A DNA stretch of 64,000 bases, from contig JBGARJ010000006.1 in assembly GCA_044230315.1 (NCBI GenBank), forward strand, positions 62,001-126,000, written 5' to 3'. The notes beneath the pieces were generated by a model. The model saw nothing but the letters and a program-made list of their open reading frames with translations, was not told the DNA's origin and searched no databases. How positions within the stretch are numbered: the stretch's first letter is position 1; each line of letters opens with the position of its first letter. This document shows positions 43,460 through 51,311 of the stretch, one piece after another. The position numbers and the translations under genes were made by a program. Origin of the DNA: M3007 sp044230315. GTDB taxonomy: Bacteria > Bacteroidota > Bacteroidia > Chitinophagales > Saprospiraceae.

Positions 43460-44641
43460 TCAAATCTCGAGGCCATTTTGCTCCACAATTTTTTCATAAA
43501 ACAGACCGGCTTCGGTCATCGTCCGCTCCATCGTATCAAAATCGACCCGGACCAGCCCGAAGCGGTAGGTGGGGCCCAAATTCCATTCGAAATTATCCCA
43601 GGTGCTCCAAAAAATATATCCACGCAAATCAACCCCTTCTTCAATGGCCTGGTGGCATACGCCCAGGTAATCGCGCAAGGCCCGGATGCGCAAGGCGCTG
43701 TCCTCCGTACAGATGCCATTCTCGGTAATGACGATCGGCTTTCGGTATTTTTTCCAAAACCGGCGCAATACCCAACCCAGCCCCTCCGGCCGGTACAGCC
43801 ACATCTTATCATGGGGCAGCCGGCGTTCCTCGACAGCCGCGGGCCGGTTTATAAAATCGATCGGAAAGGGGTCGAACAGCAGGTAGGCATAGTACGCCAG
43901 CCCCCAGAAATCGCATTTGCGAAAAGGGCGTGCGGCGCGGTCCAGAAACCACCATCGGGAAAAAGCGGCAGCCGGAATTCCCATCCAGTTAGCTGCTTCG
44001 AAATATGCCGTATTGAGCGAAATGCCGACAGAAGCGCCTTTGTACTTCTCCCGGATCAACAAGCGGGCAATATCGTGGGCATTGCCCATGTTGTCGAGCA
44101 CCCGGTTGGCGGTCCGGTAGGCGTACTTTTGGAACGGTGGAAAATTGCCCGCGAAATAGCCGTTATAGGCGTATACATTGGGCTCGTTAAACGTATTCCA
44201 ACTTTCCACAAAATCACCGAAGTGCTTCAGGCATTGCTGTACATAGTGAATGAAAAAGGGGATATTTTCTTCGTTGGCCCATCCGCCTTTCTGCTCGAAC
44301 CAGTTTGGATGACAAAAGTGATGCAACACCAGCATGAGGCGAACGCCACGGCTTCTCAGGTCCTCAAAAAACGTGGTGTATTCGGCCACAACCCCGGGCT
44401 CGAATTTGGCCATTGGGGCCGTTTGTAGCCTCGACCAGTCGACTCCGCAGCGATAAACCGAGCCAAAGCGGGCGATAAAGGCAGCATCTTCTCCCCGGTG
44501 CAATTCGTGATCCGTCGTGCGTTCAAACCGGTACCCATCCCTGGCGACCAAACCACGCCACGGGTGATCGCCCGCCGTTTCAACCTGGGCCGCAGCCGTT
44601 GAAGTACCCCAGAAAAAATTTTTGGGAAAGGTGATTTGCAT
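43460..44641 (-). CDS. Glycoside hydrolase family 1 (beta-glucosidase-like)
   Basis: Retaining beta-glycosidase, probably cytoplasmic since no signal peptide is seen. It begins MQITFPKNFFWGTSTAAAQVE. The acid/base Glu is in SWNTFNEPNVYAYNG, and the nucleophile Glu in PIVITENGICTED. At 393 residues it is a little shorter than the usual 430-470, with some loops absent. Upstream on its strand is a terminator (44837-44801) and a consensus promoter (45077-45048), so a leader RNA with a possible attenuator may control it. The GT9 and PorV genes nearby are not obviously related. Confidence 0.9.
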   Translation of the reverse strand: MQITFPKNFFWGTSTAAAQVETAGDHPWRGLVARDGYRFERTTDHELHRGEDAAFIARFGSVYRCGVDWSRLQTAPMAKFEPGVVAEYTTFFEDLRSRGVRLMLVLHHFCHPNWFEQKGGWANEENIPFFIHYVQQCLKHFGDFVESWNTFNEPNVYAYNGYFAGNFPPFQKYAYRTANRVLDNMGNAHDIARLLIREKYKGASVGISLNTAYFEAANWMGIPAAAFSRWWFLDRAARPFRKCDFWGLAYYAYLLFDPFPIDFINRPAAVEERRLPHDKMWLYRPEGLGWVLRRFWKKYRKPIVITENGICTEDSALRIRALRDYLGVCHQAIEEGVDLRGYIFWSTWDNFEWNLGPTYRFGLVRVDFDTMERTMTEAGLFYEKIVEQNGLEI

Positions 44642-44800
44642 AGGTCCGATGGCTAACAGGTGCTGTGTTCAAATTTTCGGTGCCGGAGCAAAATTTAAAC
44701 ATGCCCTCAATTGATGCACCCGAAAAGTATTGTACAGCGGCTAAGGTAATCTTCTGTCTAGTACCTGCCAATTACAAACTGCAAATCAACCTGGAAGAAA

Positions 44801-44837
44801 TAAAAAAGCCCCTCACCGCGAGCCTAACCGGAGGGGC
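44801..44837 (-). terminator. Terminator or attenuator upstream of the GH1 gene
   Basis: On the minus strand, GCCCCTC (44837-44831) pairs with GAGGGGC (44814-44808), followed directly by six T (44807-44802). It ends a transcript coming from 45.0 kb and lies 160 bp before the GH1 start, so it could be an attenuator or the end of a separate small RNA. Confidence 0.75.
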
Positions 44838-45043
44838 AACCATGAGATTATAATGGTACAATTGTAGTTCAGGACAAACGGTGTATGCGTTAGGAGCACA
44901 CATTCACCTGACCACACATTGCAGCCAATTACGGGTCGTGGTTCGGATTAAAGAAAGCATACTTTAAAATCGGGAAAAAAGCGGTTGGGAGAGATTGGAT
45001 AGGAAAAACCACGGATTAGGAAGGAAAAATGCCTCAGGGAGGC
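44802..45043 (-). ncRNA. Candidate orphan RNA or leader, promoter to terminator
   Basis: The gene-free interval 44642-45174 contains, in minus-strand order, a terminator for the upstream barrel gene (45148-45130), a consensus promoter (45077-45048) and the terminator at 44837-44801. The transcript would be about 240 nt. It can form at least two hairpins (ACCAC with GTGGT; GGTGAATG with its near-complement) before the terminator. It also has an 18-codon reading frame beginning ATG CTT TCT TTA that might be a leader peptide. No known RNA family was recognised. The boundaries are inferred from motifs only. Confidence 0.4.
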
Positions 45044-45047
45044 GAGA

Positions 45048-45077
45048 CAAATATACGGCAGGGTTGATTCGCTCCAA
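45048..45077 (-). promoter_or_regulatory. Consensus promoter in the gene-free 44.6-45.2 kb interval
   Basis: On the minus strand TTG (45077-45075), a 19-base spacer and TATATTTG (45055-45048) fit the Bacteroidota consensus. It points to a transcript that ends at 44801 or reads into the GH1 gene. Confidence 0.6.
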
Positions 45078-45129
45078 TAAAATGGTTAAAAAAATTCTAA
45101 ATCTGCCGGATTTGTGCGCTTGGGGGCGC

Positions 45130-45148
45130 AAAAACCGGCAAAATGCCG
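45130..45148 (-). terminator. Terminator after the PorV-like gene
   Basis: On the minus strand a short stem CGGCA/TGCCG with a 3-base loop is followed by five T. It lies 26 bases after the stop of the barrel gene. Confidence 0.6.
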
Positions 45149-45174
45149 CCATTATTCCTGACCTGCGGGAGCAA

Positions 45175-46272
45175 TTATTCTGTCGTAGCGCGCTTCCGTT
45201 CTTTAAAATCTACCCGGACGGAAAAGATATGGGAATACAACACCTGAGAAACGTTGCCGACGTTGGTCAAGGCATAATCAAGTTGAACCCGGCCCAACTT
45301 CAGGCCTATGCCAAAATTGGGCTGCAGGGTCAAGACTTCTTTGTTGGGATCAAAATCGTCTTTCACCCGTTGAAAATTGCACACGCCTACGCGCAGCTGA
45401 ACAAAGCCGTTATAATCTGCCTCGACGCCAATTTTAGGGTCGATGTTGAATGTTTTGGAACTGATCAGGACATTCCGCTGACCATCTGTGGTCCATTCCA
45501 GATCGATGGCCGGCAACAGGGTTGTTTTTGCACCGATTGCTGCGCGGTAAGCAGCACCCAAAATAAATCGCGGCCGGGTGATTTCCGTGCTACTGGTCGG
45601 GATTTCATTTTTGGTGCGCTGAAACTCATCTTTCTCCCGATCAGTAAGGTTAAAAGACCAGGCGTTAAACGTGGTAGTCAGGTCCCGCCCTTGCAGGCCC
45701 AGCATCCACCGCCCCTTGCGGTACTGCATACCCAAATCGGCGCCAAACCCCCAGGCGCCACCAAAAGAGCCAATCACCCGTCGAATGACTTTCACCGTAC
45801 CGCCCACCGCAATGGCAGGGTTGCGCAACTTTCGTCCGTAACTGCCTAAAAGTGCATAGTCGGCAGCCGAAAATGAACTGACGTTATCGTAGTTGACCGT
45901 CCCATCGGCATTAACCAGATTAATGGTATAGGGTATGTTATCGATGCCCAGCCGGATTAGAGAAAAGGCTAGGTACGATTGGTGTTCACGGTGCAGCGAC
46001 TTGCCGAAACTGAGATAATCGTATTGGGTAACTCCGACAAACCATTCGGCGTGCATAGCGCCAACCTCAAACGGCGCTGTTATTTCCGAGAGGCCGGCCG
46101 GATTCCAGTAAGCAGCAGTAATGTCGCCAACTAATGCCGTTTGTGCTCCCGACATCCCGTGGGCACGGGCGCCGACCCCAATGGCAAGAAATTCATTGCT
46201 GTATTTTTGAGCATGGAGTGATGAAATGCCCAAAATCAGCACAAAACCCAGGAACAAAACTGCTTCTTTCAT
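45175..46272 (-). CDS. PorV/PorQ-family outer-membrane protein
   Basis: A 365-residue barrel protein of the PorV/PorQ family, used by the T9SS to move or anchor substrates. The signal peptide is LILGISSLHAQ, and the N-terminal family motif is FLAIGVGARAHGMSGAQTALVGD with AAYWNPAGLSEI. Strands alternate to a final HIFSVRVDFKERKR. It diverges from the choice-of-anchor B gene at 46429 across 156 bp. A terminator follows the stop. It may be paired with the secreted proteins nearby, but that is inference. Confidence 0.88.
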   Translation of the reverse strand: MKEAVLFLGFVLILGISSLHAQKYSNEFLAIGVGARAHGMSGAQTALVGDITAAYWNPAGLSEITAPFEVGAMHAEWFVGVTQYDYLSFGKSLHREHQSYLAFSLIRLGIDNIPYTINLVNADGTVNYDNVSSFSAADYALLGSYGRKLRNPAIAVGGTVKVIRRVIGSFGGAWGFGADLGMQYRKGRWMLGLQGRDLTTTFNAWSFNLTDREKDEFQRTKNEIPTSSTEITRPRFILGAAYRAAIGAKTTLLPAIDLEWTTDGQRNVLISSKTFNIDPKIGVEADYNGFVQLRVGVCNFQRVKDDFDPNKEVLTLQPNFGIGLKLGRVQLDYALTNVGNVSQVLYSHIFSVRVDFKERKRATTE

Positions 46273-46428
46273 ATTTACTACATTGACCGGTTCGAATCGA
46301 ATGCCTGCTAATTCGGGTCAATCTTCGCCGATTTTGGCGGAATGACGCGCACTTCACTTCCCCGGTTGCCTTTTGCGGTAAAAATACCGGCTTTCAGGCG
46401 TTGACCAATACGTAAACACAATTTTGCC

Positions 46429-47817
46429 ATGCGAAAACGTTCGGCGTTTTTACTCTTTTGCATAATATTCCCCTTTTTCATGTTCGCGCAAGCGAGCCTC
46501 AACATGTTCAGGGTCGGGCACTGGGATGACGACAACTTACCGCTCGCCTCCCCGGGCAATCTGAATGTTCAATACAGCGGATGTTGGGGCATAGCGGTAA
46601 ACGGGCAGGAGTATGCCATCGTCGGTGGAGCCAGGCATGTGCTTATCTTCGATATTACCGATCCGGTCCATCCTTCCCTCAAGGCAAAATTTGAAGGGAA
46701 AAGCGAAGTGGTTTCGCGTGAGTTCAAATCATACGGAAACCGGGTATACGGCGTCTCCGACGGCACTACGGAAGGATTGATGATATTTGATTTTAGCCAG
46801 GCGCCGGATACCATCATTCGTAGTTACTACAGCAACGCATTATTCGCAAGTGCTCACACTATTTCGTTAGACACTGCTTCCGGCCGGATTTACCTGAATG
46901 GATCCGATATCGCCAAAAACGGGCTTGCAGTACTGGACATACATGATAACCCGGATACTCCCGCAGTCCTGTCTGTAATTAAAAATTTACCCGGAGCCTA
47001 TACCCACGACTCCTATGTTCGGGGCGATACGGTGTATGCATCTTGCGGGTTTAACGGTTATTATATTTACGATTTCTCCGACCCAACTGTGCCGCACGTC
47101 CTCGCCAGCCTTCCTCCCGACGGTGGGTATCAGCACAATAGTTGGTTGAGCGCTGACGGGCATTTTGCCTTCTGTACGGAAGAGATCCCTTCAGGCCGGC
47201 CCATTCACATCGTCGATCTCCGCGATTTGGCCAACGCCAATTTAGAGACAACCGGCACTTTTCTCGACCCAATGCTACCGGATGGCCCCGAAAAAGCCAT
47301 TCCGCATAATATTTACATCAATGGCAATCTCTTGTTTGACTCCCAATATGAGGATGGTTTATTGGTGTATGATATTAGCAACCCTCTTGTGCCGGTCCTG
47401 GTTGCGTACTACGACACACATCCGCAAAACACGCAATACAACCGGTATTTTGGGTGCTGGGGGAATTATCCCTGGCTGCCATCCGGGACCATCATTGCCT
47501 GCGATATGCAAAATGGTTTGCAATTGTTGCGTCTGACTTACAGCGACTCCCCCGCTCAGACTTTACAAATCGGCATCTACCCGAATCCTGCCCGTGAAAA
47601 ATTGATCATCCGCCGCCAAAGCCTGGCCACTGTACTGGACAGCGACCTGTCCTTGCGTATAGTTACCATTGATGGAAGGGACCTGCTGGAGCAGCGTGTG
47701 CAGGGTGGTATTCCGGAAACGGTCATCGAGTTGCCGGCCCTTCCGGCTGGCTTATATCTGGTTGAAGTTCGAAATTCCAAAGGCCAATCGACCGCAAAAA
47801 AGTTGGTGATTTATTAG
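46429..47817 (+). CDS. Choice-of-anchor B family secreted protein with T9SS type A tail
   Basis: A 462-residue exported protein, paralogue of the protein at 18952. A signal peptide (FPFFMFAQAS) precedes LVIVD-like repeats (HVLIFDITDPVHPSLKAK, GLAVLDIHDNPDTPAV, GYYIYDFSDPTVPHVL). There are no regulatory-sandwich domains. The C-terminal ~80 residues are a type A sorting domain (IGIYPNPAREKLIIRR ... PAGLYLVEVRNSKG). The ligand is unknown. It diverges from a PorV-like gene. Confidence 0.9.
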   Translation: MRKRSAFLLFCIIFPFFMFAQASLNMFRVGHWDDDNLPLASPGNLNVQYSGCWGIAVNGQEYAIVGGARHVLIFDITDPVHPSLKAKFEGKSEVVSREFKSYGNRVYGVSDGTTEGLMIFDFSQAPDTIIRSYYSNALFASAHTISLDTASGRIYLNGSDIAKNGLAVLDIHDNPDTPAVLSVIKNLPGAYTHDSYVRGDTVYASCGFNGYYIYDFSDPTVPHVLASLPPDGGYQHNSWLSADGHFAFCTEEIPSGRPIHIVDLRDLANANLETTGTFLDPMLPDGPEKAIPHNIYINGNLLFDSQYEDGLLVYDISNPLVPVLVAYYDTHPQNTQYNRYFGCWGNYPWLPSGTIIACDMQNGLQLLRLTYSDSPAQTLQIGIYPNPAREKLIIRRQSLATVLDSDLSLRIVTIDGRDLLEQRVQGGIPETVIELPALPAGLYLVEVRNSKGQSTAKKLVIY

Positions 47818-47903
47818 ACAGCTATTGCATAACCGGTTGCTGATGTCTCATTGGTTAAAACAACATGTGTCTTGGACAGGGATAAATTACCGTTTTAAAA
47901 ATC

Positions 47904-48010
47904 GCCTCGGAGCGGCCCAAGATTTACAACATTTCCTTAAAGCCCTCACGGCTCTTCTTGCCTAGATTATTTGTGGGTTGTCTCCTACCGACATTGCGCA
48001 ACTCCGAGGC
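47904..48010. repeat. 107-bp interval bounded by inverted GCCTCGGAG-type ends
   Basis: GCCTCGGA at 47904-47911 is repeated inverted as TCCGAGGC at 48003-48010, with one more pair on the inner side and A/T agreement outside. It encloses 91 bases without a gene. The form is that of an intergenic palindromic element; copy number cannot be judged from this window. Confidence 0.45.
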
Positions 48011-48086
48011 AATTCATGCAGAACGGGTGCTTGCGCTTCAAGTATTCATGCCTGGCCCCTATCCCAGATTCACGTTAAAATAAAAA

Positions 48087-48115
48087 ACCGGTCCTGCGAG
48101 GTACGCAAGACCGGT
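48087..48115 (-). terminator. Strong terminator, minus strand
   Basis: 12-base arms (48087-48098, 48104-48115) pair with one mismatch around a 5-base loop; T6 follows on the minus strand. The plus strand also has a T-rich flank, so it may act both ways. Confidence 0.8.
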
Positions 48116-48178
48116 AGTTGTTTTCTAACAGTATGTCGATAAATATGAATTGCGATGGAGGAAAGCGTTTTAAAAACA

Positions 48179-48215
48179 GCCCTCCGCCCTTTCTCATTTG
48201 AAAGGGCCGGAGGGC
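48179..48215 (-). terminator. GC-rich hairpin terminator
   Basis: Arms 48179-48193 and 48200-48215 pair except for one bulged G, and T5 follows on the minus strand. Likely the first termination site of the candidate RNA. Confidence 0.65.
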
Positions 48216-48238
48216 CCCCGCCTTCGGTTTATTCTTAC

Positions 48239-48257
48239 AACCGGCCTGATGCCGGTT
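48239..48257. terminator. Small hairpin with T-rich plus-strand flank
   Basis: AACCGGC (48239-48245) pairs with GCCGGTT (48251-48257); TTTATTTACTTTTTT follows on the plus strand. Confidence 0.45.
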
Positions 48258-48485
48258 TATTTACTTTTTTCTTCGTCGCGTCTACCATTAAAAATATCAA
48301 ACGCAACTGATTGTGGTTCTATTTCAGGGTAAACGGCCAAAAGTGCTTTGGATAACAAAGTTTCAATGGCGCATCAACACGTTTTCAGGTTTCAAGGTTT
48401 ACCTTCTAATATGAGCAGGAAAAATTTGAAGGAATTCTTGAAGACGAATCCCGTGTTCCCACGATCTGTTCGTCAATTATGAATG

Positions 48486-48514
48486 CAAATATATGGTAAT
48501 TTTTCCACTTGCAA
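48486..48514 (-). promoter_or_regulatory. Consensus promoter of the candidate RNA
   Basis: On the minus strand TTG (48514-48512), an 18-base spacer and TATATTTG (48493-48486). The -7 box is the same as that at 45055-45048. Confidence 0.6.
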
Positions 48515-48728
48515 GCTTTTTTCTACCGTTTTCTCAAAAAAAACGCCGCTTCCTCATTTTTATTTTATCAAGCAGGATACTTGCAATTTATAAAGACAGC
48601 AAAATACCTCGCAAACACTTGACATTTTTTTGATATTTAAAGGGATTAAATGCAAAAAATCGAATTTTTACCCGCTTTGAAAAAATTTGAATTTTTGACG
48701 CTTCCTCCAAAAAAAGTCACGCCCAAGG

Positions 48729-49733
48729 TCATTTTTTGGGGTTTGGCATTGGAAATTGTACCCAAGAGATGGTCTCTGCACAATCGAAATGCCCTTTGGG
48801 GCAGGCGCTGTAGCCATGTAATCCGCAGGGTCGACAGGGCAATGGCTGGCTGCTTTCGATTATATGCCCTTCCTTTGAAAGCGGTGTAAATCCAAAAAGC
48901 GGAATAGTCGAACAAAAAACCGCTGCAGTAGGGGCATTCATGGCCGAGGCGATATGCATGGGCGCCGAGTCGTTGACATAATTCATGGATGCTTTCTGCA
49001 TGAGTGCTGCCGACTCCAGGAAACGCAATTGTCCGGCCAGGTTATGGACTTTTGCGCGGCCGGCGCTTTCGAGAATCTGATTACAGGCTTGAACATCTGC
49101 CGGCCCTCCCAATAAAAATATGGTATACGCTGCGGGAATTTGGCCTATGAGTTCCACCCATTTGCGTGCAGGGTATTGTTTGGTATACCATACTGACGTA
49201 GGAGCAATACAAACAAATGGCTCCTGACGGGCAATGATCGATTGGATTTTATCGGTATCGGAGCGCGTCGGGTACAACTTCGGCATCTCCGTTGACCTGT
49301 CCGTCAGGTGTTCGATCAGCCTCAGGTTTCGGTCCACTTCATGGACGGGACGTTCAGGTGTTCCGAATGCATGAACGACCCGTTTGGAAAATAACCAGGA
49401 GAAGGGATTTTTTCGAAAACCAACCGTATGAACGGCCCCCGACAAGGCCGTCAACACCCCTGAGGCAGCAAAACGCTGACAGTTCACGACCACGTCGTAC
49501 CGTTCGACGCGCAATTGCCGGGTCAGCTTCCACAGCCCCCAATATTTTTCCTTTTTTTTGTCCCAGACCCAAACCTTTCGAAGCTGCGGATGACCTGTCA
49601 GAAGCCCTTCGTTACCTTTGCGCAGCAGGAAATCGATAGTAGCGCCTGGGTAAAAACGCCGCAATTTCTCCACAACCGGGGTGGCCAGTATAACGTCTCC
49701 GATGAAAGCAGTTTGAATAACGAGGAACTTCAT
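48729..49733 (-). CDS. Glycosyltransferase family 9 (heptosyltransferase-like)
   Basis: Adds heptose or a related sugar to LPS core or surface glycan from an ADP-sugar. The start MKFLVIQTAFIGDVILATPV is the conserved GT9 N-terminus; the longer frame to 49961 overlaps the upstream gene and is not real. Later motifs are VCIAPTSVWYTKQYPARKW, YTIFLLGGPADVQACNQI and NYVNDSAPMHIASAMNAPTAA. Length 334 is typical. It follows the CotH-like gene with a 37-bp gap on the same strand, so they are likely co-transcribed. Confidence 0.9.
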   Translation of the reverse strand: MKFLVIQTAFIGDVILATPVVEKLRRFYPGATIDFLLRKGNEGLLTGHPQLRKVWVWDKKKEKYWGLWKLTRQLRVERYDVVVNCQRFAASGVLTALSGAVHTVGFRKNPFSWLFSKRVVHAFGTPERPVHEVDRNLRLIEHLTDRSTEMPKLYPTRSDTDKIQSIIARQEPFVCIAPTSVWYTKQYPARKWVELIGQIPAAYTIFLLGGPADVQACNQILESAGRAKVHNLAGQLRFLESAALMQKASMNYVNDSAPMHIASAMNAPTAAVFCSTIPLFGFTPLSKEGHIIESSQPLPCRPCGLHGYSACPKGHFDCAETISWVQFPMPNPKK

Positions 49734-49770
49734 AACGCAAAGTTCCAATCCATTGTCCAAATGAAATAAA

Positions 49771-50790
49771 TTACTTGGCCGTGAATTCCAGCGTGATTGG
49801 AATTTCTGTCCCTTGAGCCAGTATTTCAAAAAAGCTATCCAGGTATTTGCGCATTTCTCGGGAAGAGGGGTTGGAAACGTAGTCGTTTTCAAGCCATTGA
49901 TAAAGCATTTGTTGATGGTCGAGCATATACTGCCTGGCATGCTGAAGTGCACTTGGGTCAATTCCGTTGGCCATCAGAAAACGGTCTTGCACATTTCGCA
50001 GATTGCTTTCGGTTGTAGGTACGGCATAAGGGGCATTCACCAGACCGGAAAAATCAAAATCAAAAGGGATGGCCCTTAATTTTTCTTCTGAAGCAGGCTT
50101 TAGCAACAAGATGTTCCGGCAAGCCAAAATATCCCAATCGGTATTGCCGATCATAAATTGGAAAAGCGTCATTAAGGCCACCTGATCCATATCCAGCTGA
50201 TCGAACGGGATCCCCCATTCCACGACTGGTGTCCCGTTCAACCGGGATACAACCTGCTCTTCGTGCTCGACCAGCAGGGCAAACATCTTTTGCGCCCTCC
50301 TTTGTTTGGTATGTTTCAGACTTAACTGCACCAGGCGGGCGCGGGTATGATAAGGCGTCAGGCTTTCGAACATCCGGTACGCGATATACTCCCGAACGAT
50401 CAGGTCATTATTGCCTTCTGCTTTTGAACAAGGCAATACCAGCTTGATTTCATTCAAGGTGTCTAATTGGTGCGCCAGCAGGTCTTCTTTCAGAAACTTG
50501 AGTTTAACCGGCGGAATTTCACATTTCCGCCGGCGAAATTTCCCCCGTGTTCGCACTTCCAACCGAAAGGACACGCCATTAACATCGGTTAATACAGCGG
50601 GCAAATAGTTTCCGTTTTTACGGTTAAAGAGCAGGGAATCCATATCCAGCTCCAAATGCAGTTTTGCCCCTTCCTTTTGAGTAAGAAAGTCAAAAACAGC
50701 CGTGGGGACTTGGGGTGTTTGAGCATGAGCCGCCTCTTTTTGAAGCACGAAACCCAATAGACACGATAATAACAGCGAACCAGTACGCAT
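49771..50790 (-). CDS. Exported protein distantly like CotH kinases
   Basis: A 339-residue exported protein with signal peptide ending near AAHAQT. Segments suggest a distant CotH-like kinase fold: VRTRGKFRRRKCEIPPVKLK, REYIAYRMFESLTPYHTRA, LVEHEEQVVSRLNG and the acidic IPFDFDFSGLVN preceded by FMIGNTDWDI. The overall order (RG.F/K..., Y.MF, E.E, N.D, DFD) is that of this fold, but the similarity is weak. Outer-surface phosphorylation or a scaffold role is speculation. It precedes the GT9 gene. Confidence 0.6.
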   Translation of the reverse strand: MRTGSLLLSCLLGFVLQKEAAHAQTPQVPTAVFDFLTQKEGAKLHLELDMDSLLFNRKNGNYLPAVLTDVNGVSFRLEVRTRGKFRRRKCEIPPVKLKFLKEDLLAHQLDTLNEIKLVLPCSKAEGNNDLIVREYIAYRMFESLTPYHTRARLVQLSLKHTKQRRAQKMFALLVEHEEQVVSRLNGTPVVEWGIPFDQLDMDQVALMTLFQFMIGNTDWDILACRNILLLKPASEEKLRAIPFDFDFSGLVNAPYAVPTTESNLRNVQDRFLMANGIDPSALQHARQYMLDHQQMLYQWLENDYVSNPSSREMRKYLDSFFEILAQGTEIPITLEFTAK

Positions 50791-50963
50791 TACACAGGGT
50801 ATTTGTTTTAGCTAAGTTAAACACAACACAGAACTTACGCAGCCTGAGTTCTGAATTCCAGAATACGACGTCTCTGCTGCAACCATGCTTGCTGCTTGTT
50901 AAAAGTCGCCGGCATGGAGCGCTTGGGCTGTTTTTAAAAAATTGGGCTTTGAATTAAAAAAAT

Positions 50964-50995
50964 TTTGGCAGAATTGCCAAGTGGCTATATCTTCG
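50964..50995 (+). promoter_or_regulatory. tRNA-Leu promoter (-33 TTTG, -7 TATCTTCG)
   Basis: TTTG at 50964-50967, a 20-base spacer and TATCTTCG at 50988-50995, 26 bases before the tRNA. The best-placed example of the TATCTTCG variant in the window. Confidence 0.75.
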
Positions 50996-51021
50996 CCCCG
51001 CTTCTGAAAAATACCTCAACT

Positions 51022-51105
51022 GCGGGAATGGCGGAATTGGTAGACGCATACGTTTCAGGGGCGTACGCCCGTAAGGGTGTGCGGGTTCGACTCCCGCTTC
51101 CCGCA
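51022..51105 (+). tRNA. tRNA-Leu (anticodon CAG)
   Basis: An 84-nt class II tRNA. The acceptor GCGGGAA pairs with TTCCCGC (51098-51104) before discriminator A. The D arm is GCGG...CGC, the anticodon stem TACGT/GCGTA (51049-51053, 51061-51065) presents CAG at 51056-51058, the long variable arm CCC/GGG is typical of Leu, and the T arm is GCGGG-TTCGACT-CCCGC. CCA is not encoded. It reads codon CUG. Confidence 0.95.
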
Positions 51106-51116
51106 CGATCAAAGCG

Positions 51117-51150
51117 AAGGACTTATGTTTAAAAGCATAGGTCCTTTTTG
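51117..51150 (+). terminator. tRNA-Leu terminator
   Basis: 11-base arms (51117-51127, 51136-51146) with one internal mismatch, followed by a T run and TTTTTG. Confidence 0.75.
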
Positions 51151-51256
51151 TTTTTGGAAGTATGAAACGGGTTGTAGATGTGCCGAATCGGCTACCGTGC
51201 CAGTTTTACTTGGATGCTCCGATCCTGCACCCAGCTGGTAATGGGTCACAATAACA

Positions 51257-51290
51257 AAACGCCTGTCCGAATGCACCCGGACAGGCGTTT
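51257..51290. terminator. Terminator of the adhesin - PorP/SprF operon
   Basis: 13-base perfect inverted repeat (51257-51269, 51278-51290) with T3-T4 on both strands. It lies 22 bases after the PorP/SprF stop on the minus strand. Confidence 0.8.
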
Positions 51291-51311
51291 GTAATCCAAA
51301 GCGGATCCCGT

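Larger units (their letters stand above)
48087..48480 (-). ncRNA. Candidate orphan RNA of about 300-390 nt
   Basis: A minus-strand promoter at 48514-48486 would start RNA near 48480. It would end at the hairpin 48215-48179 (T5) or at the stronger terminator 48115-48087 (T6). Internal complementarity (GCCATTGAAACTTTG region with CAAAGCACTTTTGGC) supports structure. A 17-codon frame beginning ATG GTA GAC GCG (MVDATKKKVNKPASGRL) lies just before the first terminator. I could not assign it to RNase P, tmRNA, 6S or SRP RNA. Confidence 0.4.
47818..48728. other. Gene-free 911-bp interval, AT-rich in its second half
   Basis: No convincing protein gene. From left to right it holds a palindromic element (47904-48010), a strong minus-strand terminator (48087-48115), a GC-rich hairpin (48179-48215), a further hairpin (48239-48257) and a minus-strand consensus promoter (48486-48514). 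Short reading frames present are of poor quality. Confidence 0.6.

Noticed and set aside
48155..48168. GGAGGAAAG on the plus strand as the RNase P RNA core motif
   Set aside because: The following conserved bases (TCCGGGCT-type) and the rest of the RNase P core are missing.
48650..48889. Plus-strand 79-codon frame opposite the end of the GT9 gene
   Set aside because: Overlaps a well-supported gene and has no recognisable domain or start signal.
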